This document shows, one piece after another, positions 26,362-33,928 of a stretch of 64,000 nucleotides of DNA (position 1 is the stretch's first letter; each line of letters begins with the position of its first letter). The position numbers and the translations under genes are program-made. Source of the DNA: Nostoc sp. 'Peltigera membranacea cyanobiont' N6 (GTDB lineage: Bacteria; Cyanobacteriota; Cyanobacteriia; Cyanobacteriales; Nostocaceae); NCBI RefSeq assembly GCF_002949735.1, contig NZ_CP026681.1, positions 4,044,501 to 4,108,500 of the forward strand. The letters run 5' to 3'. The notes beneath the pieces were generated by a model. It saw nothing but the letters and a program-made list of their open reading frames with translations, ran no database searches and was not told the DNA's origin.

Positions 26362-27183
26362 TTAGTGCTTCCAAGCGACTAGAATTGTAGCTTTGAGTTC
26401 TTCTGTGAAATGTCCAGACGGTTCAGCTGCTAGTAACGCTTCCCTAATATCCTTTTCAAATGCTGGGGCGTTATTGCCATAGAAAATTTTGAGGGAGAAG
26501 GCTGTTGTGTATAAGTAGCCAAGATAACTATCGACAGTCCAAGATTTTTCAAATGGCACTTCATAGTTTTCTTGACGAGCAAAAGCCGAATTGCCAATTA
26601 CAACTTCATGAGGAGGATCGAGTGGCTTACGAGTGCCTTGTCCTCGTTGTCCAGTTCGGCGTTCTTCACCTAACCATTTCTTTACTACTCCTACAGCAGC
26701 TTGTTTCCAAGGTAGATTGCTTTCCCAAGGGTTATCACCAGTCTGAAGCAGTGCGATCGCACCATCATCAGTCAACAATTCATAAAGGCGTTCCAGCACT
26801 AATTCGCGTTCCATCCAGTGGAAGGCTCTACCAATTGTGGTTAACTTAAATTTTCCTAAACTAGAGTCGATTAACTCGGCTCCTTGTTCTAACCAAGTAA
26901 TATTATTTGCTCCAACTGCTGCTGCTTGCCGTTTAGCTTCTGCAATCATGCCGGGATCGGGATCGATCGCCACAACTTCTTCAAATTTGGTTCGTAGACC
27001 AATTGAAATTAATCCTGGACCAGTGCCTAAATCAAGGAGTCGTCCTTGACCATTGAGATTAAATATTTCGGTTAGTTTATCGAATACAATCGGTGGGTAT
27101 TTGGTTCTATATTGAGCGTAGCCCTCTGCGGCTCCCTCAAATAAACTTGGGTCGTAGGTAGGAAGTGTTTTTAGTTGAGTCAT
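26362..27183 (-). CDS. Class I SAM-dependent methyltransferase
   Basis: A 273-residue cytoplasmic methyltransferase: LLDLGTGPGLISIGL (SAM motif I, about 48-62), VAIDPDPGMIAEA (motif II) and FHWMERELVLERLYELL. It resembles the UbiE/BioC-like group whose substrates are small molecules. The position between the SfnB-like gene and ssuA copy 2 on the same strand suggests a job in sulfur-compound handling, for example methylating a thiol or a toxic intermediate, but this is inference only. Confidence 0.85.
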   Translation of the reverse strand: MTQLKTLPTYDPSLFEGAAEGYAQYRTKYPPIVFDKLTEIFNLNGQGRLLDLGTGPGLISIGLRTKFEEVVAIDPDPGMIAEAKRQAAAVGANNITWLEQGAELIDSSLGKFKLTTIGRAFHWMERELVLERLYELLTDDGAIALLQTGDNPWESNLPWKQAAVGVVKKWLGEERRTGQRGQGTRKPLDPPHEVVIGNSAFARQENYEVPFEKSWTVDSYLGYLYTTAFSLKIFYGNNAPAFEKDIREALLAAEPSGHFTEELKATILVAWKH

Positions 27184-27210
27184 ATCAATTTTGGATTTTA
27201 GATTTTGTAG

Positions 27211-27230
27211 AGACGCGATTCATCGCGTCT
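27211..27230. terminator. Hairpin agacgcgat-tc-atcgcgtct
   Basis: Perfect 9-base stem with a 2-base centre between the SfnB-like stop and the methyltransferase start. No T-tract follows on the minus strand. The same motif type occurs at 62736-62755 and 57908-57929, so it is a dispersed repeat that may act as a weak terminator or transcript-end stabiliser. Confidence 0.45.
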
Positions 27231-27266
27231 TTGGGGATAAAGGTAGAGAGAGAAATAACCAATGCA

Positions 27267-28448
27267 CTAAGAATATTGCGTGATGACGGGTAGTTGATCG
27301 TTGAGTACCCAATCGCCGATCGCTTTCAATTTGTAGTCCACAGGATCGTGCAGGGTAAAGGTTCGCAAATCTCGCCAATAACGATCAAACCCGTATTTGG
27401 TTGCTGTGGCACGGCTTCCCGTAACTTCAAAGATGCGGTTGGTAATATCTATACCTACACGAGTAGCTAATGTTTTGGCTGCGGAAACTGCGATCGCAAC
27501 TTCTCCTCTTTCTTGATGAGTCAGCGCTACATCCTTATCCCATGCTGCTTGCACTTTCTCGGCTGCTTGGTCAGCTAGTGCGATCGCAGCTTGAATCTCA
27601 ATCCAAAAGTCGCCGTAATGATGCAGAATATATGGGTCTTTAGTCGCACTATCTACTCCTGATGTAATCCACGGTTGAGTAGTAGTTTTAGTATATTCAC
27701 GAGCAGCAATAAAGGCCCCTTTACTAATTCCCAGATAAACGTTGGTTTTGGTTAGCTGGGCAATAATACCAAGAAAGGTTGAGAAGGCACTATCAGAGGG
27801 ATTTGGTGGCCCCAAAATCTCATCTTTTGCTACTAAAACATTATTAAATGTATAACTACTGCTATCAGTGCGGCGTTGCCCAATATTATCCCAATCGTGA
27901 TTAGAAACTAACCCTTCCCTGTCTTTGGGAATTATGAATATAAAGGGCAATTCTACACCATCTTCCAAAGCGGAGAATACCCGATAATCGGCAACGGAAA
28001 TACCTGTACCAAAGCTTTTAACACCATTAACCCGAAAATTCTCACCTTCTGGATTAATTTTCAGCCTTGTATCCTTTGTATTAATGGCATTTGCCCAAAA
28101 TAAGTTATTCTTAGCAGTTTCTCTATAATATTTTTCCTTTTGGGCTGGCGTGCCGGAAACGTGACCCAAAGCTGTCAAATTGAGATGATTACCATACAAT
28201 TGACCAATTGAACCATCAGCTTTTGATAGCTTTCTGACAATTTTTAAGGCATCAATCCAAGTTGCACCAATTCCACCATATTGCTTAGGTACAATCAGTG
28301 GTAATAAGCCACTTTCACGCAGTTTATTAATTTCCTCTTCTGGAACTCCAGCTTTGGCATCGCGTTCGACTGCGGATTGAGCAAGTTCTTTGGATAGAGA
28401 AGTTGCTAGGTCAATGTAGTCTTTTGGTTTTGTAATATTTAGTACCAT
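27267..28448 (-). CDS. SfnB/DszC-like flavin-dependent oxidoreductase (acyl-CoA dehydrogenase fold)
   Basis: A 393-residue acyl-CoA dehydrogenase-fold protein. The C-terminal YWRDLRTFTLHDPVDYKLKAIG closely resembles the RNxRTHTLHDPVxxK ending of SfnB and DszC, flavin monooxygenases that use reduced flavin to oxidise sulfones or dibenzothiophene-type sulfur, rather than true acyl-CoA dehydrogenases. The middle has KSFGTGISVADYRVFSA and GQRRTDSSSYTFNNV, matching this subgroup. It would need an FMN reductase, which is not seen in the window. Located between the amidohydrolase pair and the methyltransferase, all minus strand. Confidence 0.85.
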   Translation of the reverse strand: MVLNITKPKDYIDLATSLSKELAQSAVERDAKAGVPEEEINKLRESGLLPLIVPKQYGGIGATWIDALKIVRKLSKADGSIGQLYGNHLNLTALGHVSGTPAQKEKYYRETAKNNLFWANAINTKDTRLKINPEGENFRVNGVKSFGTGISVADYRVFSALEDGVELPFIFIIPKDREGLVSNHDWDNIGQRRTDSSSYTFNNVLVAKDEILGPPNPSDSAFSTFLGIIAQLTKTNVYLGISKGAFIAAREYTKTTTQPWITSGVDSATKDPYILHHYGDFWIEIQAAIALADQAAEKVQAAWDKDVALTHQERGEVAIAVSAAKTLATRVGIDITNRIFEVTGSRATATKYGFDRYWRDLRTFTLHDPVDYKLKAIGDWVLNDQLPVITQYS

Positions 28449-28478
28449 AATTAAATCATTTTTGTGTAGGTTAATTTT

Positions 28479-28680
28479 TGCAAGTCAATGCAATAAAGGT
28501 GCAAGTCGATGCAATAAAGGTACAAACCGATGCATCAAAGGTGCAAACCAATGCAATAAAGGTGCAAACTAATGCATCAAAGGTGCAAACCAATGCAATA
28601 AAGGTGCAAACTAATGCAATAAAGATACAAACCGATGCATCAAAGGTGAAAGTTGATGCAATAAAGGTGCAGATTGTTGG
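28479..28680. repeat. 21-bp tandem repeat array A
   Basis: Nine full copies plus a partial tenth of a 21-base unit of the type tgcaaaccaatgcaataaag plus g, starting 30 bases before the SfnB-like start codon. Because 21 is a multiple of three, the plus strand stays open and would read VQTNAIK/VQTDASK heptapeptides, but there is no ribosome site. Unit variants containing TCAAAGGTGCAA match array B (32050-32343) read on the opposite strand. Confidence 0.9.
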
Positions 28681-28831
28681 TATTAGACACAGAATTTAGG
28701 AGAAATGTAGAGTGAGTCTTGCCCACCCTACAAATGAACAGAGGAAATGGAACATGGAACGTTGTAAAGACTGGGCATTGGGTACTGGGCATGGGGCATA
28801 ATCATTCTTTCTCTATTCCCCATTCCCTATT

Positions 28832-30310
28832 CTATTTCCCAGAAAGATGTTCGTTTGCAGCTTTCTCAACACCTGTACCTTTGAAGAAGTCTTGATTGAG
28901 ACTGGTGTACAACTCCAAGGGGTGGATTGAGAGGAAGTAACGGAGGTCTTCTTCGGTTATGATTTCGCGTTCTGCCATTGAGTAGGCGTTGGCTGTAACG
29001 GCGGTGATATCAGGTACGTCCCAGTGACCGGAATCTGAACCTAAGAAGGCTTTAACTCTGTCGCCAAAGGGATTAGCTGCACGATTAAATGCTTGGCTGA
29101 CACGGGTATCGTCTGATTCTGTACCAAAGTAGAAATGGTTCAAGAAGCGATCGCGCACATCTTCTGGTTTCTCAATTCCTGCTAGTTCAAATTCGTCGAG
29201 TTCGCCTGGATTTTCTGGAGCTAATAGTTGATGGTGGAATCCTAAACCGTCACCAATTTTATCTAAGCGTCCATCTACCAGTTCGCCAGCGTAGCGAGTA
29301 TATAACTCTACTAATGCTTCCTTGTCGATAATAGCAGGATTGTTATTTGATAACAAATGTTGTTTGTTGCGGGTTTCCCAATGCCAAATAATATCAGCGT
29401 ATAGACTAGCACCCCAAGCTGAACCACCTTCTAAAAAGGCAAACTTTAATTGCGGGAAACGGCGGGTAACTCCACCAAAGAACAGCGATTTGCATAATGC
29501 TTCTGCTGCAAAGGCAAAGTGATTAATGTGATTGTACTGGGCGTTGGTGACAGAACGCTGAGTTGTCCAACCTTGGCTAGAAGCGTGAGTTGTGGGTACA
29601 ACTTTCAGTTCTACGCACTTAGCCCAGAATGGATCGTAATCATACTCGCTATCTAAGCCAAAGTTATCAATCCAAACCACTTCGTTAGCGACTTCTTTGC
29701 CGTATTTCTCAAAGGCAGGAATTGGCCGACGAACGTAACCGGGGATTTGAATTGCTTTGAGTCCGAGAACATTCACTGCATATTCCAACTCTTCAATCCC
29801 TTCTTCGGGAGTGTGGAGTGGGATAGCGGCAATGGGTGTTAAGCGATCGCTATAAGGACGGAAAATATCAGCATGGTAAGTGTTAACCGCCCGACAAACA
29901 GCCCGCCGCATTTCTTCGTTGCCGATATTTGGGGCCATTGTTGCCAAGTTGGGGTAGACAACGGCAAAATCTGTACCTGCTTCTTGCAAGCGTTCGTGCA
30001 ACAACTTGGGCAAACTAATGGTAGCCAAATTCAAAGTATTTTTTGTCGGACGACCCCACCAGTTAGGGCGATTGGTGCGATAAGCAAAACGTTCTTCCCA
30101 ACTTTGCTTGTACCACTTAAAGCGGGAAGCTCCTGGTAAATTTTCTTTGAAACGTTCAACAATTTCAGTTCCACCAACTTGCTCTAAATAATCTAAGACT
30201 GCTGGTTCAAATTCTTGGGTATGTACATCAGTATCAATGATTGGATAACCAAGTTTTTCGCGAATTTGAGCAGACCTGGTTTTTTGTGGGCGGTCTAAAG
30301 CGATCGTCAT
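28832..30310 (-). CDS. Amidohydrolase family protein (ACMSD-like), copy 1
   Basis: A 492-residue metal-dependent hydrolase or decarboxylase of the amidohydrolase-2 group. IIDTDVHTQEF (H30) is the metal-binding start of the barrel, then VVPTTHAS and FLGSDSGHWDVPD, which supplies a late metal aspartate. Relatives include decarboxylases such as ACMSD and gamma-resorcylate decarboxylase; the substrate here is unknown. It is a close tandem paralogue of the next gene upstream. A C-N or C-C bond cleavage step on a sulfonated or aromatic compound would fit the neighbourhood, but is not proven. Confidence 0.85.
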   Translation of the reverse strand: MTIALDRPQKTRSAQIREKLGYPIIDTDVHTQEFEPAVLDYLEQVGGTEIVERFKENLPGASRFKWYKQSWEERFAYRTNRPNWWGRPTKNTLNLATISLPKLLHERLQEAGTDFAVVYPNLATMAPNIGNEEMRRAVCRAVNTYHADIFRPYSDRLTPIAAIPLHTPEEGIEELEYAVNVLGLKAIQIPGYVRRPIPAFEKYGKEVANEVVWIDNFGLDSEYDYDPFWAKCVELKVVPTTHASSQGWTTQRSVTNAQYNHINHFAFAAEALCKSLFFGGVTRRFPQLKFAFLEGGSAWGASLYADIIWHWETRNKQHLLSNNNPAIIDKEALVELYTRYAGELVDGRLDKIGDGLGFHHQLLAPENPGELDEFELAGIEKPEDVRDRFLNHFYFGTESDDTRVSQAFNRAANPFGDRVKAFLGSDSGHWDVPDITAVTANAYSMAEREIITEEDLRYFLSIHPLELYTSLNQDFFKGTGVEKAANEHLSGK

Positions 30311-30353
30311 GATAGTTTACCCTAAATTATTCAAAAGATTGGTATTTGGGTAT

Positions 30354-30399
30354 GTAGTAAGCGCTTCAGCGCTTTCTTCAGCACTAAAGTGCTTACTAC
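30354..30399. repeat. Core hairpin of the gtagtaag family between the two amidohydrolases
   Basis: gtagtaagcgcttcagcgct paired with agcactaaagtgcttactac. Same architecture as the cores in 15894-16028, 55361-55499 and 60310-60357. Confidence 0.6.
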
Positions 30400-30411
30400 G
30401 AACAATGATTT

Positions 30412-31893
30412 TTAAACCTTGCTAGCCAAAAATTCATCTGCGGTTTTCTCGACAGCCGTACCTTTGAAGAAGTCACGATTGAGGCTGGTGTATAACTCCA
30501 AGGGATGAATTGACAGGAAATATTGCAAATCTTCCTCGGTGATAATCTTGCGTTCTACCATTGAATAGGTATTAGCTGCGATCGCAGTAATATCAGGTAC
30601 GTCCCAATGACCTGAATCGGAACCTAAGAAGGCTTTAACGCGATCGCCATAAGGATTAGCTTTCCGGTTAAAAGCTTGAGCTACACGGGTATCATCGGAT
30701 TCTGTCCCGAAGTAGAAGTGATTCAAGAAGCGATCGCGGATATCCTCTGGCTTCGTTACTCCTGCAACGGCGAATTCATCTAAATCACCTGGTTCTAGGG
30801 GAGATAATAACTCAGCGTGGAAACCTAAACCACTACCTAGCCGATCCAAACGACCGTGTACTAATTCCCCACCATAACGTGTATAGAGTTCTAGCAATTC
30901 TTCGCGATCGATATTGGCGGGATTGTTATTTTCCACCAAATGATCTTTATTGCGCGTATCCCAATGCCAAATCAAATCGGTGTACAAACTAGCACCCCAA
31001 GCTGAACCTCCTTCCAAGAAGGCAAACTTGAGTGTGGGGAAGCGGTGAGTTACACCACCAAAAAACAGAGATTTACATAGTGCTTCCCCAGCCGATGCAA
31101 AATGACCAATATGGTTGTATTGGTAATTGCTAATGGAACGCCGATTTATCCAACCCATACCGGAGGAGTGGGTGGTGGGGACAACTTTCAGTTCTACGCA
31201 CTTTGCCCAGAAGGGATCGTAATCATACTTGCTATCCAAGCCAAAAGTATCAATCCAGATAGCTTCGTTGGCTACTTCTTCGCCATACTTCTCAAAAGCG
31301 GGAATCGGGCGGCGGATATGGCCGGGGATTTGAATTGCTTTGAGTCCCAGCACTTTCACAGCATATTCCAATTCTGCGATCGCCTCTTCGGGCGTATGCA
31401 TGGGAATAGCCGCAATGGGTGTTAAGCGATCGCTATAAGGACGGAAAATATCAGCGTGGTAGGTGTTAGCTGCCCGACAAACAGCCCGCCGCATTTCTTC
31501 ATTACCGATATGTGGTGCCATTGTTGCCAAGTTAGGGTACACAACAGCAAAGTCTGTACCAGCTTCTTGTAAGCGTTCGTGCAGCAACTTTGGCAAACTA
31601 ACGGTAGCTAAATTTAAAGCATCGTTAGTAGGACGAGTCCAGAAAGGAGGGCGGGCGGTGCGGTAAGTGCGGCGTTCATCCCAAGATTGCTTGAACCATT
31701 TAGAGCGAGATGCACCGGGTAAGTGTTCTTGAAAACGCTCTGCGATCGCAGTTCCAGCAACTTGCTCTAAATAGTCCAAGAATGCTGGGGGAAATTCTTG
31801 GGTATGTACATCGGTGTCGATAATCGGATAACCAAGTTTTTCCCGAATTTGAGCAGACTTGGTTTTCTGTGGACGGTCTAGTGCAATAGTCAT
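30412..31893 (-). CDS. Amidohydrolase family protein (ACMSD-like), copy 2
   Basis: A 493-residue paralogue of the downstream gene, very similar along its whole length (same TDVHTQEF start, GSDSGHWD end) with scattered replacements, so a tandem duplication. The frame extends 12 codons further upstream (to 31929), but alignment with copy 1 (MTIALDRPQKT) puts the start at the ATG 31891-31893. Divergence at sites such as WINRRSISNYQYNH versus WTTQRSVTNAQYNH near the barrel suggests different substrate preference or an oligomer of two unlike subunits. Confidence 0.87.
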   Translation of the reverse strand: MTIALDRPQKTKSAQIREKLGYPIIDTDVHTQEFPPAFLDYLEQVAGTAIAERFQEHLPGASRSKWFKQSWDERRTYRTARPPFWTRPTNDALNLATVSLPKLLHERLQEAGTDFAVVYPNLATMAPHIGNEEMRRAVCRAANTYHADIFRPYSDRLTPIAAIPMHTPEEAIAELEYAVKVLGLKAIQIPGHIRRPIPAFEKYGEEVANEAIWIDTFGLDSKYDYDPFWAKCVELKVVPTTHSSGMGWINRRSISNYQYNHIGHFASAGEALCKSLFFGGVTHRFPTLKFAFLEGGSAWGASLYTDLIWHWDTRNKDHLVENNNPANIDREELLELYTRYGGELVHGRLDRLGSGLGFHAELLSPLEPGDLDEFAVAGVTKPEDIRDRFLNHFYFGTESDDTRVAQAFNRKANPYGDRVKAFLGSDSGHWDVPDITAIAANTYSMVERKIITEEDLQYFLSIHPLELYTSLNRDFFKGTAVEKTADEFLASKV

Positions 31894-31949
31894 GGCGATT
31901 TTACATGAATTTTCAAATGGATTAGTCAAGAGGGAAGCAGAAAGTTTAC

Positions 31950-32039
31950 AGGACTTACGGCAAATAATGGAAAAACGAACCGCAAAGGCGCAAAGGACAC
32001 GAAGGAATAAGAGTTTCAGAGAGTTATTGTGTGAGTCCT
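31950..32039. mobile_element. Short MITE-like element with aggacttac/gtgagtcct ends
   Basis: About 90 bp; ends aggacttac and gtgagtcct are inverted with one mismatch. The middle is the dispersed aacgaaccgcaaaggcgc...aaggacacgaagg motif, also at 1831, 36075 and diverged at 4757. It lies directly against array B. Confidence 0.6.
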
Positions 32040-32049
32040 AAGTTTATAA

Positions 32050-32343
32050 GCTTGGGAGTTGAGCCTTTGAGCTTGGGAGTTGAGCCTTTGAGCTTGGGAG
32101 TTGAGCCTTTGAGCTTGGGAGTTGAGCCTTTGAGCTTGGAAGTTGAGCCTTTGAGCTTGGGAGTTGAGCCTTTGAGCTTGGAAGTTGAGCCTTTGAGCTT
32201 GGGAGTTGAGCCTTTGAGCTTGGGAGTTGAGCCTTTGAGCTTGGGAGTTGAGCCTTTGAGCTTGGAAGTTGCACCTTTGAGCTTGGAAGTTGCACCTTTG
32301 AGCCTGGAAGTTGCACCTTTGAGCCTGGAAGTTGCACCTTTAA
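32050..32343. repeat. 21-bp tandem repeat array B
   Basis: Fourteen 21-base copies of gcttgggagttgagcctttg plus a. The last few units read gcctggaagttgcaccttt. Both strands are open because the unit length is a multiple of three and contains no stop: the plus frame reads SLGVEPL, the minus frame AQLPSSK/VQLPGSK. Neither is accepted as a gene. On the minus strand late units contain TCAAAGGTGCAA, as in array A. Confidence 0.9.
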
Positions 32344-32452
32344 AAGACTTAATTACAAAAATTTGTTTTTCTTGCTCAGAAAAGTTACTAATTCCTACCT
32401 CCTCTACTCCCTTTACTTCTTCTATTTCCGCATTTGCAATGGCTGATATAAA

Positions 32453-33508
32453 TTAACGCTGTTGTTTGTTCACAACCCAATCTGTTAATTTAAAGTCTGA
32501 CTTTGCTAAACCCTGCGAGACTAAAAATTTCTTTGTTCCCTCTAAAAGTTTCACTCCCTCGGCTGGTAATGGTTCTTCTGATACCTGTTTCAGGGGGAAG
32601 GATACTTTGATGATATCGAGGGGATATTTAGTAATTTGGGCGTGGTACTGATAATATTCTTCAGAATTAGCTTTTAAATCCTTGACTGCTTCTGTCAGGA
32701 TTCCATTAAACTTCTGCGGGAAATCAGGCTGTTTCGCCAGAAAGCTTTCGGTTGCGACAACTAATGATGTCCCTGACAAACCTTTATGATTCGCCGAAGA
32801 ATCAATTACTGGAAACCCTTGCGATTTCAGAAAAGGGCCTAGATCGCTTGAGGTTGCATAAGCTGCGACATCACCACGTTCTAAAGCTGCTTTTGCCTCA
32901 GTAGTCATCAAGTGAACAACTTTTACATCCTTGGCAATTTTAGCTTCAGCTAATAGTCCCAGTAGGTATCGATGCATATAAGAGCCTTTTTGGGTAGCTA
33001 TTTTTTGACCCTTAAGTTCAGCGAGCGATCGCGGGCCATTCTTTTTCGCTACCAACCAGGCGGTTGTATTGAATTGGCTAATCCTTAACAACCGGGTTTC
33101 CTGACCCCTTGCTTTCAAAACTATGGCTGGTGTATCCCCTAAAGAACCAACATCTAATTGTCCAGCGACAAGCGCCTCATTTAGATCCGGCCCGTTAGGA
33201 AATCTTGCAAAAGTAATGTTTTTAAATCCCGCTTTTTGCAACTCCCGTTCTAATATTCCCTTTTTCTTTGCCCAACCGAGTGCCCCTGTGGGTTCTGAAC
33301 TACCTACATAACCTATTCGTAGGGTAGAAATGTTGTTAGATACAACAGCATTATTGACATTAATAGCCTCAAGAGATTGAGCAGATTTAGTTGCGCCTTG
33401 GCTACATGCTGTAGTTAATAGCAGTAAGACACAAGCCACTGAAGTTGATAATCTTGATGTCAATTTATTTTTACTGATAGAATCTGTTTCTACTTTGAAC
33501 GACAGCAT
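32453..33508 (-). CDS. Sulfonate-type ABC transporter substrate-binding lipoprotein (SsuA family, copy 3)
   Basis: A 351-residue lipoprotein (lipobox LTTAC at about 32-36) with STLRIGYVGSSEPTGALGWA, FPNGPDLNEALVAGQLDVGS and KGQKIATQKGSYMHRYL, all SsuA/TauA family features. More diverged than copies 1 and 2 and with a different C-terminus, so probably another substrate. It follows the ferredoxin and flavoprotein genes on the same strand and is likely co-transcribed with them. Its start region is duplicated: the 37 bases containing its ribosome site and ATG recur 71 bases further upstream. Confidence 0.9.
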   Translation of the reverse strand: MLSFKVETDSISKNKLTSRLSTSVACVLLLLTTACSQGATKSAQSLEAINVNNAVVSNNISTLRIGYVGSSEPTGALGWAKKKGILERELQKAGFKNITFARFPNGPDLNEALVAGQLDVGSLGDTPAIVLKARGQETRLLRISQFNTTAWLVAKKNGPRSLAELKGQKIATQKGSYMHRYLLGLLAEAKIAKDVKVVHLMTTEAKAALERGDVAAYATSSDLGPFLKSQGFPVIDSSANHKGLSGTSLVVATESFLAKQPDFPQKFNGILTEAVKDLKANSEEYYQYHAQITKYPLDIIKVSFPLKQVSEEPLPAEGVKLLEGTKKFLVSQGLAKSDFKLTDWVVNKQQR

Positions 33509-33609
33509 GACTATTTTCTCCGCCGTACTATTTCATCTTGTTGCTAATGCCAGTATTTAGTGCTTTATGCCAACAGCATGACTATTTTCTCCGCCGTACT
33601 ATTTCATCT
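33502..33609. repeat. 37-bp direct repeat flanking the ssuA copy 3 start
   Basis: Identical 37-base copies at 33502-33538 and 33573-33609, 34 bases apart. On the minus strand each contains ggcggagaaaatagtcatgc, i.e. a ribosome site plus ATG. The inner one starts SsuA; the outer one gives a four-codon frame MLLA then TAA (33565-33579) and includes the last codons of the ferredoxin. Confidence 0.92.
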
Positions 33610-33928
33610 GCTTGAGAATTTGGAATGTTTCATCGGCTTTTGCTGTTGAAGTACGTTTATGTCCCCAACCGATGTTTTCCCGATAACTACCCAGTAGACC
33701 AACTTCTGCCAATTCCGCCTCATTGACTGAAGTCGTCACATCACTTTCTGGTGCTACATAAAGCGCATCAACTGGACAATACAATTCGCACATATAACAG
33801 GTTTGGCAGTCACTCTGTCGGGCAATGGTTGGCGGCGCATCAGGTACTCTGTCAAACACATTGGTTGGACAAATATTCACGCAGATATTACATTTTATGC
33901 ACCGCGATTCGCTGACCAACTCAATCAC
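33599..33928 (-). CDS. 2x[4Fe-4S] ferredoxin-type protein
   Basis: A 109-residue electron carrier with two clusters: CIKCNICVNICP and CQTCYMCELYCP. The tail beyond residue 60 is longer than in plain bacterial ferredoxins and ends in a basic, aromatic segment. It starts with GTG (33926-33928) overlapping the TGA of the flavoprotein gene (GTGA, four bases), so the two are translationally coupled and almost certainly form a complex, as in AprAB-type or similar flavoprotein/ferredoxin pairs. Confidence 0.92.
   Translation of the reverse strand: MIELVSESRCIKCNICVNICPTNVFDRVPDAPPTIARQSDCQTCYMCELYCPVDALYVAPESDVTTSVNEAELAEVGLLGSYRENIGWGHKRTSTAKADETFQILKQMK

Noticed and set aside
28478..28699. Plus-strand frame of VQTNAIK repeats
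   Set aside because: Made of array A; no ribosome site, and lies across the upstream region of a minus-strand gene.
28479..32343. CRISPR array
   Set aside because: The 21-base units are directly adjacent with no unique spacers, and no cas genes are near.
32031..32456. Plus-strand frame of SLGVEPL repeats and the antisense AQLPSSK frame
   Set aside because: Open only because the 21-base repeat contains no stop in these phases; no ribosome site or non-repeat domain.
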